Shown here piece after piece: positions 8,011-17,068 of a stretch of 64,000 nucleotides of DNA. The notes below the pieces were generated by a model. The model saw only the letters and a list, made by a program, of their open reading frames with translations. It was not told the origin of the DNA and searched no databases. The DNA is from Thermoanaerobaculia bacterium (GTDB taxonomy: Bacteria > Acidobacteriota > Thermoanaerobaculia > Multivoradales > Multivoraceae). The stretch lies in assembly GCA_022823665.1 (NCBI GenBank), contig JAJEHN010000038.1, forward strand, positions 19,821 through 83,820, in the 5' to 3' direction. Every line of letters begins with the position of its first letter. The stretch's first letter is position 1. The position numbers and the translations under genes were made by a program.

Positions 8011-9324
8011 TCAGCGGCCTGTGCTCTCGGCGTCGCCGAACACTCCGTCGAGCACGGCCCGCACCCGCGGGAGCAGGGGATACGTGTCTGGGTCCGAGTC
8101 CGCGGCCGTGTAGCCGACCCACACCGCGACGACGTCGCGTTCCGGGTTGACGAGCAGCCCCTGGCCGGCCCAGCCGCCCTTGTAGATGTCGTCGTTGTCG
8201 AACACGAGGTCCCACTGGCAGACGTTGTGCCTGACGCCGGGCGGCCTGCCGCCGTAGCGGGCGTTCTCGAGCAGTTCCGGTCGGCCGCCGTGAAGCAGCA
8301 GTTCCACGTGCTCTTCGGGCACGATCCGTTCGGATGACACCTTGGTGTGGCTGGGCGTGAAGAGGAGGCCGAAACGGGCCATGTCCCGGGGGCGGGCCAG
8401 GAGGCCCCCGGAGGTCAACGGGATCCCGTACCGGTTCGCGTAGATCGATGCGTCCGCCTCGGCGCCGATCCGGGTCCAGACCTCGCGGCTCAGAGCGTCC
8501 TGGAACGGCATCCCGGTGACCTCCTCGACCAGCCAGCCGGCGACGAACGTGTTCGTGCCGCTGTAGTCGAAGCCCTTGCCCTGATCGGCCCAGCGGCCCA
8601 CGCTCAGGGTGGAGAGCATCGTGTAGGGGTCGTCCGGCGTCTTCTCGCTTCGAACCGCGTCGCCCAGCGAGGCCTCGAACTGGTAGTAGCAGGTGCTCCG
8701 GTCGCTGTAGTCGCCGTCCGGACAGTCGACGCCGGATGCCATGTCGAGCACGTTGCGGACGGTGACGCCTTCGAAGTCCGAACCCTTGAGCGCGGGCACG
8801 TAGCGGTCGACGGGCTGGGTGCTGTCGACCAGCCCGCGGTGCTCGAGGATCGCCACCAGGGTCGCCGGGAGGACCTTCGTGACCGACCACCAGATCGGCT
8901 TCTCGTAGGGCTGCATCCGCGGGTAGCGCTCGAAGACGATGTCGCCGCGGTGAACGATGACGATGCCCATCGTCGTCGAGTGTTCGCCGTGCAGGTAGGC
9001 GTCGAACGTCATCTCGCCGGCCGGCGTGTCGACCGGATGGCCGGCGATCCCGGCCATCGGGCGAACCGCCAGCGTGCTGACCGGGCCGTCGCGGTAGACG
9101 TTGACCGTCGGCACGATCTGGTGGAGGTTCCGGTTGCGCCAGGCCATTGCCTTGCCGGTCTCCGTCCACCAGACCTCGTCGGCGGGATGGGGCAAGGCGC
9201 GGTGCTGGCGGAGGTTCTCCGCGACGGTCGAAGCCGGTTCGAAGGCCGGCGCGGCCTCCTGCGCGGGGGCGCCGGTTGCAAGCGTCAGCGAGAGGCCGAG
9301 GGGTGTGAGGATGCTTCGTCGCAT
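8011..9324 (-). CDS. Exported class C beta-lactamase-family serine hydrolase
   Basis: A 437-residue protein with a signal peptide (MRRSILTPLGLSLTL...GAPAQE). It contains the serine-nucleophile motif SVTK in WWSVTKVLPATL, a tyrosine motif DYSGTNTF in place of the usual YxN, and GGWAGQG where the KTG/HxG box lies. The fold is that of penicillin-binding esterases (beta-lactamase/transpeptidase-like), which mostly hydrolyse esters or D-amino peptides; antibiotic resistance should not be inferred. A TAGACT hexamer lies only six bases before the ATG and there is no ribosome binding site. It is downstream of the cytochrome gene on the same strand. A second member of this superfamily is at 45.2-46.4 kb. 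Confidence 0.85.
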   Translation of the reverse strand: MRRSILTPLGLSLTLATGAPAQEAAPAFEPASTVAENLRQHRALPHPADEVWWTETGKAMAWRNRNLHQIVPTVNVYRDGPVSTLAVRPMAGIAGHPVDTPAGEMTFDAYLHGEHSTTMGIVIVHRGDIVFERYPRMQPYEKPIWWSVTKVLPATLVAILEHRGLVDSTQPVDRYVPALKGSDFEGVTVRNVLDMASGVDCPDGDYSDRSTCYYQFEASLGDAVRSEKTPDDPYTMLSTLSVGRWADQGKGFDYSGTNTFVAGWLVEEVTGMPFQDALSREVWTRIGAEADASIYANRYGIPLTSGGLLARPRDMARFGLLFTPSHTKVSSERIVPEEHVELLLHGGRPELLENARYGGRPPGVRHNVCQWDLVFDNDDIYKGGWAGQGLLVNPERDVVAVWVGYTAADSDPDTYPLLPRVRAVLDGVFGDAESTGR

Positions 9325-9330
9325 GGCGGC

Positions 9331-9336
9331 AGTCTA
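9331..9336 (-). promoter_or_regulatory. -10-like hexamer TAGACT, leaderless arrangement
   Basis: On the minus strand TAGACT is followed by six bases and then the ATG of the serine hydrolase at 9324. Spacing would place the transcription start at or next to the start codon. No clear -35 box is seen. Confidence 0.35.
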
Positions 9337-9350
9337 GGACGCCATCCGCG

Positions 9351-10568
9351 TCAGTCGAGCGTGCCCAGGTAGTGCCAGATCGCCTCGAACTGTCGCGTCG
9401 CTTCGCCGTCGAAGACGTCGTAGAGCGCTGTGTAACCGTCTTCGTCGACGAACTGGGGCATCTTCGTGCCCGGCAGGATGCGTTGCGGATCCCGGAGGAA
9501 CCAGTCGAAGTAAGGGCGGCGCAGGCGTTGCCGGACGAGGCGGAAGTTGATCGCTTCCTCGGAGCCCTCGCCGCCCAACGCCGCCTCGTCTCCCAGGCCG
9601 TGGCAGGCGTGGCAGCCGAGGCGCTCGCCTCGAATGAGGTCGCGTCCGATTGCCGCCAGCTCTTCGTCGATCGGGTCCGTGTCGGGCGGCGAGGCGGCCA
9701 GACCGTGCTGGTGATGCAGGCCGGCGGCGAGCAGACCGGCGTCGCCGGCGAGGGCGGACTCCCGCTCCTGCAGTTGCGGGCGGGGACGATCGGCGAGGCG
9801 GCGGGCCAGATAACCCTCGATCCAGTCGCTGCGGAGCTTCTCGCCCGCCCAGGTCAGATCGGGCGCGGCACTGTCGGGCCCGGAGGCGGGCGCACCGTCC
9901 CGGCTGTGGCAGGCGAGGCAGCCGCTCCGCCTGATTCGGCGCTCCGCGTACTCGAGCGGTACGACGCGTGAGAGAGACGCGAGGTCGCGGCCGGCTCGCC
10001 GCGCCCGGCCCAGTTCGAGCGCCGGCGCGTCGGCGTGCCGGAGCGACTCGGGCGGCAGGGGTTCCTCCGGCAGGTAGTCGTTGCCCCAGGTCACGCGCAG
10101 GGAGGCGTCGCCGGTGGACGGGCTGCGGTAGACGAGTTCGATCGGATTGAGGCCCTTGCTCAGGCGCACTTCGCCATCGGTGGACAGCGGGGCGTCGCCG
10201 GCGGGCAACTCCTGCCGTTTGATGACCACTTCACCGCCGATGCTCAGCCGAACGCTCCCCGAGCCGCGCACGCTGAATTGGTACGAGTCGTTCAGATCGA
10301 GTTCGATCGCGCCCCGGAACGTGGCCTCGAACGGGCCGGCGTCGAGGAAGGGGCTTGCGGTCTCGCCTTCGGGGACGTAGAGCGCGAGAAGACGCGCGCT
10401 CCGGGCGTCGGTCGTGGCGCCGTCGGGCGAACGGAGGACGAGCGCCAGGCCGGGTTGGTCGAACTCGGCCGCCGCGTCGGGCGGCCCAGGTTGGGCTGTT
10501 GCCGCGGCTGCCCAGGCCAACGCGAGGAGCGCGGCAGTGCCGAGAGGTGCCTGCCAGCGAGTGCGCAA
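9351..10568 (-). CDS. Exported PA14-domain diheme cytochrome c
   Basis: A 405-residue protein with a signal peptide (AALLALAWAAAATAQ), an N-terminal PA14-like beta domain (about residues 50-180, with FRGAIELDLNDSYQFSVRGSG and LNPIELVY), and two c-type heme sites, CLACH (about 218) and CHACH (about 313). A methionine in GTKMPQF near the end is the likely axial ligand. The protein would carry electrons in the periplasm and may bind carbohydrate through PA14. It starts 18 bases after the stop of the large propeller gene on the same strand, an arrangement resembling the PA14/propeller/cytochrome oxidoreductase sets common in Planctomycetes and Acidobacteria. Confidence 0.82.
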   Translation of the reverse strand: MRTRWQAPLGTAALLALAWAAAATAQPGPPDAAAEFDQPGLALVLRSPDGATTDARSARLLALYVPEGETASPFLDAGPFEATFRGAIELDLNDSYQFSVRGSGSVRLSIGGEVVIKRQELPAGDAPLSTDGEVRLSKGLNPIELVYRSPSTGDASLRVTWGNDYLPEEPLPPESLRHADAPALELGRARRAGRDLASLSRVVPLEYAERRIRRSGCLACHSRDGAPASGPDSAAPDLTWAGEKLRSDWIEGYLARRLADRPRPQLQERESALAGDAGLLAAGLHHQHGLAASPPDTDPIDEELAAIGRDLIRGERLGCHACHGLGDEAALGGEGSEEAINFRLVRQRLRRPYFDWFLRDPQRILPGTKMPQFVDEDGYTALYDVFDGEATRQFEAIWHYLGTLD

Positions 10569-10586
10569 GACGATCTCGCGGCCGCG

Positions 10587-12956
10587 TCAGTCGGCGCCCG
10601 CGAGGATCTCGGCGCCGCCCCGGGGGCCCAGTTCGTGGATCGTGCCGTGGATGAACTCGCGCATCCGTTCGCCATCGGCGCTCCGGAGGTTCATCTCCAG
10701 GTGGTACTGCTGCACCGGGAGGATGTCCGGGATCTCGACGAACACGGAGCGGCCGTCGGCCGAGAGGGTCGCCGAGCGAACGGCCAGGTCGTCCCTGCCG
10801 GTGCCCTCGGCCAGCACCCGATAGTCCTCGGAACCGTAGCTCGCCCGGCGCAGGTACTGCCAGATCCGCATCGAGTAGTTGCCCGGGTCGGCGGCGAAGT
10901 CCGGGTCGAGTTCGGCGCTGAAGCGGACGACGATGCCGTCGCGGGCGGTTTCGTAGGCCACCGGGATGCGCAGCGGCTGGTCCGAGCGCCGCACGCGGTA
11001 GAAGCCGCCGGGCTGGGTCCGGTCGCCGGCCCAGGCGAACAGTCCGCAGACGTAGAGGTGGTCGTCGGCGGGATTGAAGCGGCCGCGGACCAGGCCGGTG
11101 GGCGCGGCGGCGACCGGCAGTTCGACGACCGCGCCCTGTCGCGGCGGACCGCCGCCCCGAGGGAAGGCCTCATCGAAGAGCACGGAGAACATCTTGCCGT
11201 TGCCGTAGGAGAGGTAGATCAGCGCCTCGTCCAGCTCGCCCCAGCGTTCGCTGCGGACCCACACCGGCGCCGACGGCGAGCGGTCGACGTCGTGGTGGAT
11301 CCAGGTGACGGGCTGAACGAAGTCGTCGGGGTCGCGGTCGGGCTCGCGCCAGGCGCGCATGTAGCCGTGGAAGGCGCCCGGCTCGACCCAGTCGATCCGG
11401 TTCTCGGGTATCCAGTGCCCTTCCTGGTCGGTGACGATGACGCTGCCGTCCGGGTTGACGACAAGGCCGTTCGGGGCCCTGAACCCGTTGGCGACGATCT
11501 CAGTGGACGAGCCGTCGGCCGCGACCTTGAGGATCGTGCCGTGCTGCGGTACGCGGGCATCGAAGTCGTGTCCGGCGCCCTTGGCGTAGTAGAAGTTGCC
11601 GTCCTTGTCGGCCTCCAGGCCGACCGCGAACTCGTGGAAGTGGGCCGAGGCCTGGGCATCGTGGTTGAACGCCTCGTAGCGGTCCGCCTCGCCGTCGCCG
11701 TTCAGGTCGTGAAGGCGGGTGATCTGGTCGCGCGAAGTGACGAAGATCTCTCCGCCGCGGGTGTTCACGCCGAGTGGTTCGTAGAGGCCGGTGGCGAAGC
11801 GCTTCCAGGTGGCCGGTCCGATCTCTTCGCCGCCCAGTCCGTCGACGATCCAGACGTCGCCCATCCACGTGGCGACGACCGCCCGCTTGCCGCCGTCGAG
11901 GAAGTCGAACCCGCCGAGGCGCATCCAGGATCGGTAGGGGTTGTCGAGCGGCGTCGTGATCGCTTCGAGTTCGAAGGGACCGCCTCGGCGGCCCAGCACG
12001 CGGCTCTCGGTCGTGACCGTCTCGGTCCAGTTCGCCGGACCGCCCCCGGTCAGCGCCCCGAGATCGACGGCCGGCTCGACACCGGCGGCCCTGACCAGGA
12101 ATCCCGCGTTCGACCGGCCGCGCAGTCCGATCACGATCTTGAAGCGGACCGCTTCGTCCCCTGCCGGAACGCGCAGGCGGATGTGGTCGTCGGCGTCGTC
12201 GACCCACTGGACGGCTGCCGGCGCGCCGACGAGAGCCGCAACGATGGGTCCGCTTTGTTCGCCTCGATCCGCTGCGTTGGCGCGGGGCTTGCGAAAGCCG
12301 GCGGCTTCGCCGTCGCGCCAGGCCCGCCCGCCCTGCTGGTGCGCCACCTGGACGACAAGGTCCGTGTCCCTGGGTCCGATGTTCAGTGTTCGGCTGAAGA
12401 GTCCGCCGCCCTCCGAGGCGCCGAGTTCCAGGATCTCCGTGTCGCTCACCCGGTAATGCAGCACGACCTGGGAGCCATGGACGTAGTGACCGAGCCAACG
12501 CGCGACCTCGCGGTCCTGGGGACCGAAACGACGCCCGCCACGGCCGACGATGCGGGTGTCCCGGAAGTCGTTGTGCGCCCGGGACCAGCCCGGCGCGTCC
12601 GGGTTCGTGAACAGCAGCTCGCCGACGATCGAAGGCTCGATCACGTGCCTGCCGTTGTAGTTGATCGAGTTCCAGTCCATGAAGCCGGGACCGGTCCAGC
12701 CCGCGGCCCAGCGCAGGGTGTCGGTGTCGAACAGCAGGAACTCCGTGCCCTTGGCGACACCGCCCGGACCTTCGTCGACCCGGATCGCGATGCCCTTGTT
12801 CGCGTTGTTGCCCGGTTCGACGATGTAGGAGTGGACCTTGAAGGGCCCGTAGTCCATGTCGGACCACGGGTCGCCGGTCAACTCCTGGGCGCCGGCGGCG
12901 CCGGTGAGCAGAACGGCGGCTGCGGCCGTCAGGCCGGCGGCGGTCAAGTGTCGCAT
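10587..12956 (-). CDS. Exported DUF6797-like/sorbosone-dehydrogenase-like propeller protein
   Basis: A 789-residue exported protein. After the signal peptide (LTAAGLTAAAAVLLTGAAGAQE) comes a domain with NNANKGIAIRV, TLRWAAGWTGPGFMDW and INYNGRHV, which I associate with DUF6797. It is followed by a propeller with LYEPLGVN, ITRLHDLNGDGEADRYE (a calcium-like DxNxDG site) and GFRAPNGLVVNPDG, as in L-sorbosone dehydrogenase-like proteins. Probably a periplasmic carbohydrate or polyol oxidoreductase that hands electrons to the PA14 cytochrome encoded 18 bases downstream. ATG 12956 is chosen because it begins the signal peptide; the frame stays open far upstream without meaning. A TACACT hexamer lies about 12 bases before the ATG. 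Confidence 0.75.
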   Translation of the reverse strand: MRHLTAAGLTAAAAVLLTGAAGAQELTGDPWSDMDYGPFKVHSYIVEPGNNANKGIAIRVDEGPGGVAKGTEFLLFDTDTLRWAAGWTGPGFMDWNSINYNGRHVIEPSIVGELLFTNPDAPGWSRAHNDFRDTRIVGRGGRRFGPQDREVARWLGHYVHGSQVVLHYRVSDTEILELGASEGGGLFSRTLNIGPRDTDLVVQVAHQQGGRAWRDGEAAGFRKPRANAADRGEQSGPIVAALVGAPAAVQWVDDADDHIRLRVPAGDEAVRFKIVIGLRGRSNAGFLVRAAGVEPAVDLGALTGGGPANWTETVTTESRVLGRRGGPFELEAITTPLDNPYRSWMRLGGFDFLDGGKRAVVATWMGDVWIVDGLGGEEIGPATWKRFATGLYEPLGVNTRGGEIFVTSRDQITRLHDLNGDGEADRYEAFNHDAQASAHFHEFAVGLEADKDGNFYYAKGAGHDFDARVPQHGTILKVAADGSSTEIVANGFRAPNGLVVNPDGSVIVTDQEGHWIPENRIDWVEPGAFHGYMRAWREPDRDPDDFVQPVTWIHHDVDRSPSAPVWVRSERWGELDEALIYLSYGNGKMFSVLFDEAFPRGGGPPRQGAVVELPVAAAPTGLVRGRFNPADDHLYVCGLFAWAGDRTQPGGFYRVRRSDQPLRIPVAYETARDGIVVRFSAELDPDFAADPGNYSMRIWQYLRRASYGSEDYRVLAEGTGRDDLAVRSATLSADGRSVFVEIPDILPVQQYHLEMNLRSADGERMREFIHGTIHELGPRGGAEILAGAD

Positions 12957-12989
12957 CGAGCCGGAGAAGTGTAGCCGCGTGCGTAGCTG

Positions 12990-13018
12990 TTGACGCGGGA
13001 CCCTTTGGAGGCTACGTT
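12990..13018 (+). promoter_or_regulatory. Sigma-70-type promoter TTGACG-N17-TACGTT
   Basis: TTGACG (12990-12995) and TACGTT (13013-13018) are separated by exactly 17 bases, the best full promoter in the window. The -10 box ends ten bases before the ATG at 13029, so the transcript would start about four bases before or at the start codon; no ribosome site fits in that space. Confidence 0.6.
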
Positions 13019-13028
13019 CGCTCGCACC

Positions 13029-13568
13029 ATGAAGAAGGCAACACTCTGGATCGTCGCCGCGGTAGCCGGTCTCGTGCTGCTCGGTCTTGGCTACGGCATC
13101 GGATGGGTTACCGGCGTGACCGGCGTCGGGCGTACCGTTCCGCTGGAGGAGCTCTCGGAGCGGGAGCGGGCGTTCGCCGAGCGGATGCAGAACGTCGACC
13201 TGGTGGGTCACTTCACGATCCAGAACATCTCCGGGCTGGAGGAGGTCGAGGGCGTCAGTCGCGACAAGAACCCGGAGCGGTACGAGATCGCGGGCGTCGC
13301 GAAGCTCGAGGGGGAGGGTGACCGCTGGCGCTTCGACGTGCGGGTGGTGTACATGACGGTCGACGTCACGTTGCCGGTCGTCGTGCCCATCGTCTGGGCA
13401 GGCGATACGCCGATGGTCAGCATCACCGACTTCGAGATCCCGGGTTTGGGCGATCAGTTCGGGGCGCGCGTCCTGTTCTACGATGAGCGTTACGCCGGGA
13501 CGTGGGACCACGGGCCGTACGGGGGCCTGATGTACGGCGTGATCGAACCGGCGGGGAGCGGCGAGTAG
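13029..13568 (+). CDS. Membrane-anchored protein of unknown function
   Basis: A 179-residue protein I do not recognise. Residues about 4-30 form one transmembrane segment (LWIVAAVAGLVLLGLGYGIG) or an uncleaved signal anchor, and the rest appears soluble and beta-rich (VGHFTIQNISGLEEVEG, KLEGEGDRWRFDVRVVYM, VTLPVVVPIVWAGDTPMVSI). The pattern suggests a periplasmic or outer-face domain. ATG 13029 is preferred to an upstream TTG at 12990 because a strong promoter (12990-13018) occupies that stretch. It converges on the acyl-CoA carboxylase gene, with only seven bases between the stops. Confidence 0.65.
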   Translation: MKKATLWIVAAVAGLVLLGLGYGIGWVTGVTGVGRTVPLEELSERERAFAERMQNVDLVGHFTIQNISGLEEVEGVSRDKNPERYEIAGVAKLEGEGDRWRFDVRVVYMTVDVTLPVVVPIVWAGDTPMVSITDFEIPGLGDQFGARVLFYDERYAGTWDHGPYGGLMYGVIEPAGSGE

Positions 13569-13575
13569 GCGACGC

Positions 13576-16500
13576 CTACCAGGTGTCGATGTTGCGGCGC
13601 TTCTTGCCGTCGCGAACCGGGGGCGGCGGCACCGAGTCCAGGGTGCGGGCGATCCAGCGGCGCGAGTCGGCGGGGTCGATCACGTCGTCGACCGCGAACG
13701 AGGCTCCGGCGGTGAGAGCGCTGCCGCGCTCATAGGCCGCGGCGACCAGCTCCTCGTAACGGGCGCGGCGCTCTTCCGGGTCCTCGATCGCCGCCAGTTC
13801 ATTGCGGAAGCCGAGCTTCACCTGGCCTTCGAGGCCCATGCCGCCGAACTCGGCGGTGGGCCAGGCGACGGTGAAGAACGGCTCCTTCAGGTCGCCGCCG
13901 GCCATGGCCTGGGCGCCGAGGCCGTAGGCCTTGCGCAGGACGATCGTCAGGCTGGGCACGGAGATGTTCGCGCCGACGACGAACAGCCGGCAGCAGTGGC
14001 GGACGAGGGCGGTGCGCTCGATCTCCGGGCCGACCATCATGCCCGGCGTGTCGCAGAGCACGAGGACCGGGATGTCGAAGGCGTCGCAGAGCTGCAGGAA
14101 GCGGGCGCCCTTGTCCGAGCCGTCGCTGTCGATGGCGCCGGAGAGGAACTCGGGGTTGTTCGCGAGGATGCCCACGGGCCGGCCCTCGATGCGGACGAGA
14201 GCGGTCACCATGCCGAGGCCGAACTCGGGCCGCAGTTCCAGCACGCTGCCGGTGTCGGCCAGGGTGTGGATCACCTCCCGGATGTCGTAGACGCGCAGGC
14301 GGTTCTCGGGCACGATTCGGCGCAGGAGGCGCTGATCGGGCGCTTCCCAGTCGTCCGTGCGACCCTGGAAGTAGGACAGGTACTGCTTCGCGACGGCCAC
14401 CGCTTCCTCTTCGTTCTTGACCGCGACGTCGACGACGCCGTTCGGCACCTGGACGTCCATCGGGCCGACTTCTTCAGGCCGGAACACGCCCAGGCCGCCG
14501 CCCTCGATCAGGGCCGGGCCGCCCATGCCGATGCTCGAGTCGGCGGTGGCGATGATCACGTCGCAGCAGCCGAGCAGCGCCGCGTTGCCGGCGAAGCAGA
14601 AGCGTGACGTGATGCCGACGATCGGCACGAGGCCGCTCAGCCGTGCGAAGGAGGTGAAGGTCGGCGTGTCGAGGGGCCGGTAGGTCTCGTCGCTGCGGCC
14701 CTGGCCGGCCTTGGTCGTCGAAGCGCCGCCCTTCCGCTTGCCGCCGGTTCCGGCGCGGCCGCCTCCGCCTTCGGCGAACAGCACGACCGGCCGCTTCCAT
14801 CGGTGGGCCAGTTCGACCATCCGGTCCGTCTTCGGGTGGTTGAGCGCGCCCTGGGTGCCGGCGAGGACGGTGTAGTCGTAAGCCATGACGACGCAGCGGT
14901 TGCGATCGTCAGGGAAGAGCTCGCCGTTGATCGAACCGACGCCGGTGACCATGCCGTCCGTCGGGAACTTGCGGATGATCTCTTCCTTCGGGAGCCCGGT
15001 GCCGGGCGTGAGTACGAGTTGTCCGTGTTCGACGAAGCTGCCCTCGTCGCAGAGTTGGTCGATGTTCTCCCGCGCCGTCTGCTGCTTCGTGTTCCGCCGC
15101 TTCCGGACCGCTTCGGGCCGGGCGTCGTCGAGGGTCACCGCGTGGCGCTCGAGCACTTCGGCGAGATCAGGCCGGACGGCGTCGAGGTCGACCTCGGTCT
15201 CTTCGTCCCCCGCCGCGGCGGCCACGTCCCCTTCCTCGACCAGGGCCAGAACGTGGCCCTCCCAGACCGCGTCCCCGGCGGCCGCGCGGAGATCGCGGAG
15301 CACGCCGCCGACATCCGAGCGGATCTCGTGCTCCATCTTCATCGCCTCCATGATGAAGAGGATCTGGCCCGCCGCGATCTCCTGGCCCTGGTCCGCTTCC
15401 AGGCTGAGCACGGTGCCCTGCATCGGCGCGCGCACCGCGGTGAGCCCCTCGGGAACGGGTGTCGAATCGACGGGCGGCGGCTCGGTGCTGGGCAGGTTCG
15501 CCGAGGGAGCGCCGGACTTGCCGTGATCGAGCACGGCGAGCGGATCGACGGCGTCGACCTTGACGCCGGCCAGACCCCGTCCGGTGTCGCCGGTCTTGCC
15601 GGCCTGGCACGGCCGGTCGTCGAGTCCGGCCGCGGCTTGGACCAGTTCGGGCAGGCGCTCGTCGACGAAGCGGGTGTGGACGTTCCAGGCCTGGACGTCG
15701 GCGTGGCCCAGCAGCGCGCGCAGGAAGGAGGCGTTCGTGTCGATGCCGTCCGTCCTGAAGTCGGCGAGCGCGCGGGAGGTTCGCGCCAGCGCGGCGCCGA
15801 GGTCCTCTGCCGGCGTGCGCCCGACGACCTTGGCCAGCAGGGAGTCGAAGCGGGGATTCGTCTGGTAGCCGGCGTAGCCGAAGGTGTCCGTGCGCACGCC
15901 CGGCCCGGAAGGCGGCTCGAAGGCGGCGAGGATGCCGCCGCCCGGGACGACGCGGCCGTCCGCCGTCATCGTCTCCATGTTGACCCGGGCCTGGACGGCG
16001 TGGCCGCGTGGCGCGGCCGCGCCGTCACCGCCGAAGCCCAGGTCGGCGAACAGCCGGCCGCGGGCGAGTTCGAGCTGGAGGTGGACGAGGTCGACGCCGA
16101 AGACCTCTTCCGTGACCGTGTGCTCGACCTGAAGCCGGGCGTTCGCCTCGATGAAGAAGAACCGCGGACCGTCAGAGGCTTCGCTTCCCGTCTCGACCAG
16201 GAACTCGACCGTGCCCAGGTTGCGGTAGCCGGCCGCCGAGGCGAGAGTAATCGCCGCCTCCCGGAGCGCTTTTCGGACCTCGTCCGGCAAGGCGGGCGCG
16301 GGCGCGATCTCGATCAGCTTCTGGTGACGGCGCTGCAGGCTGCAGTCCCGGTCGCCGAAGTGGCGGACCTCACCGCTGTCGTCGGCGGCGACCTGCACCT
16401 CCACGTGGCGCACGGCTGCCAGCAGTTGCTCGACGAAAACGCCGTCCGTGTCGAAGGCGGCGCCGGCCTCCGAGACCGCCCGCCGGTAGGCGTCCTCGAT

Positions 16501-17022
16501 CTCATCCGCCGCTCGGACGACTCTCATCCCGCGTCCGCCGCCGCCGCCTACCGCCTTGATCAGCATCGAGGCGCCGGCCGGGAGTTCCTCGAAGAAGGAG
16601 CGGGCCTGGTCCAGGCTCACAGGTTCCGAGATCCCCCGAACGACCGGCACGCCATGGCGCTCCGCGAGGTCGCGGGCCCGCGCCTTGTCGCCGAACAGCT
16701 CCAGTGCCTCCGGCGGCGGGCCGACGAAACGGAGGCCGGCGTCGATGCACGAGCGGGCGAAGCCGGCGTTCTCGCTGAGGAAGCCGTAGCCGGGGTGGAT
16801 CGCGTCGCAGCCGTGCTCGCCAGCGAAGCGGAGCAGTTGCTTGCCGTCGAGGTAGGCGGAGGGGCCGGCAGCAGGGAGCAGGGCGGACTCGTCCGCCCGC
16901 GAGACGTGGAGCGAGCGTGCGTCGTCTTCCGAGAACACCGCCACGGTCGGGATACCGAGTTCGGCGGCCGCGCGGGCGATACGGACCGCGATCTCGCCGC
17001 GGTTGGCGATCAGGAGCTTCAT
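13576..17022 (-). CDS. Single-chain biotin-dependent acyl-CoA carboxylase
   Basis: One 1148-residue chain carries all three parts of an acyl-CoA carboxylase: biotin carboxylase (residues about 1-450, MKLLIANRGEIAVRIARAA, ATP loop AVGGGGGRGMR, FIEANARLQVEHTVTE), a biotinyl domain (about 530-605, with the biotin lysine in MEAMKMEHE), and a carboxyltransferase (about 650-1148, with AMAGGDLKEPFFTVAWPTAEFGGMG). It would carboxylate acetyl-, propionyl- or longer acyl-CoA in the cytoplasm. Most bacteria split these functions over two to four genes; one-chain forms are known, such as the long-chain acyl-CoA carboxylases. ATG 17022 is preferred to GTG 17028 because GGGAAG is properly spaced for it. 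Substrate choice cannot be read from sequence alone. Confidence 0.9.
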   Translation of the reverse strand: MKLLIANRGEIAVRIARAAAELGIPTVAVFSEDDARSLHVSRADESALLPAAGPSAYLDGKQLLRFAGEHGCDAIHPGYGFLSENAGFARSCIDAGLRFVGPPPEALELFGDKARARDLAERHGVPVVRGISEPVSLDQARSFFEELPAGASMLIKAVGGGGGRGMRVVRAADEIEDAYRRAVSEAGAAFDTDGVFVEQLLAAVRHVEVQVAADDSGEVRHFGDRDCSLQRRHQKLIEIAPAPALPDEVRKALREAAITLASAAGYRNLGTVEFLVETGSEASDGPRFFFIEANARLQVEHTVTEEVFGVDLVHLQLELARGRLFADLGFGGDGAAAPRGHAVQARVNMETMTADGRVVPGGGILAAFEPPSGPGVRTDTFGYAGYQTNPRFDSLLAKVVGRTPAEDLGAALARTSRALADFRTDGIDTNASFLRALLGHADVQAWNVHTRFVDERLPELVQAAAGLDDRPCQAGKTGDTGRGLAGVKVDAVDPLAVLDHGKSGAPSANLPSTEPPPVDSTPVPEGLTAVRAPMQGTVLSLEADQGQEIAAGQILFIMEAMKMEHEIRSDVGGVLRDLRAAAGDAVWEGHVLALVEEGDVAAAAGDEETEVDLDAVRPDLAEVLERHAVTLDDARPEAVRKRRNTKQQTARENIDQLCDEGSFVEHGQLVLTPGTGLPKEEIIRKFPTDGMVTGVGSINGELFPDDRNRCVVMAYDYTVLAGTQGALNHPKTDRMVELAHRWKRPVVLFAEGGGGRAGTGGKRKGGASTTKAGQGRSDETYRPLDTPTFTSFARLSGLVPIVGITSRFCFAGNAALLGCCDVIIATADSSIGMGGPALIEGGGLGVFRPEEVGPMDVQVPNGVVDVAVKNEEEAVAVAKQYLSYFQGRTDDWEAPDQRLLRRIVPENRLRVYDIREVIHTLADTGSVLELRPEFGLGMVTALVRIEGRPVGILANNPEFLSGAIDSDGSDKGARFLQLCDAFDIPVLVLCDTPGMMVGPEIERTALVRHCCRLFVVGANISVPSLTIVLRKAYGLGAQAMAGGDLKEPFFTVAWPTAEFGGMGLEGQVKLGFRNELAAIEDPEERRARYEELVAAAYERGSALTAGASFAVDDVIDPADSRRWIARTLDSVPPPPVRDGKKRRNIDTW

Positions 17023-17054
17023 CGACACGACTTCCCGGACACGAAAGGGGTCGC

Positions 17055-17061
17055 TATCCTA
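17055..17061. promoter_or_regulatory. Divergent -10-like element shared by two genes
   Basis: The bases TATCCT (17055-17060, plus) and TAGGAT (17061-17056, minus) are the two strands of one site. The plus reading lies eight bases before the dehalogenase ATG at 17069; the minus reading lies about 33 bases before the carboxylase ATG. The site could serve as a -10 box in both directions, which would make the two genes compete for polymerase. Confidence 0.35.
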
Positions 17062-17068
17062 CGCGGCC

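Noticed and set aside
8011..9324. Antibiotic-resistance beta-lactamase
   Set aside because: It has SVTK but an altered YxN motif and no KTG; it matches the broader serine-hydrolase group.
10035..12974. 979-residue plus-strand open frame opposite the propeller gene
   Set aside because: GC-rich antisense shadow: low-complexity Ala/Arg/Val/Gly composition, no domain, and the minus-strand frame encodes a clear exported propeller protein.
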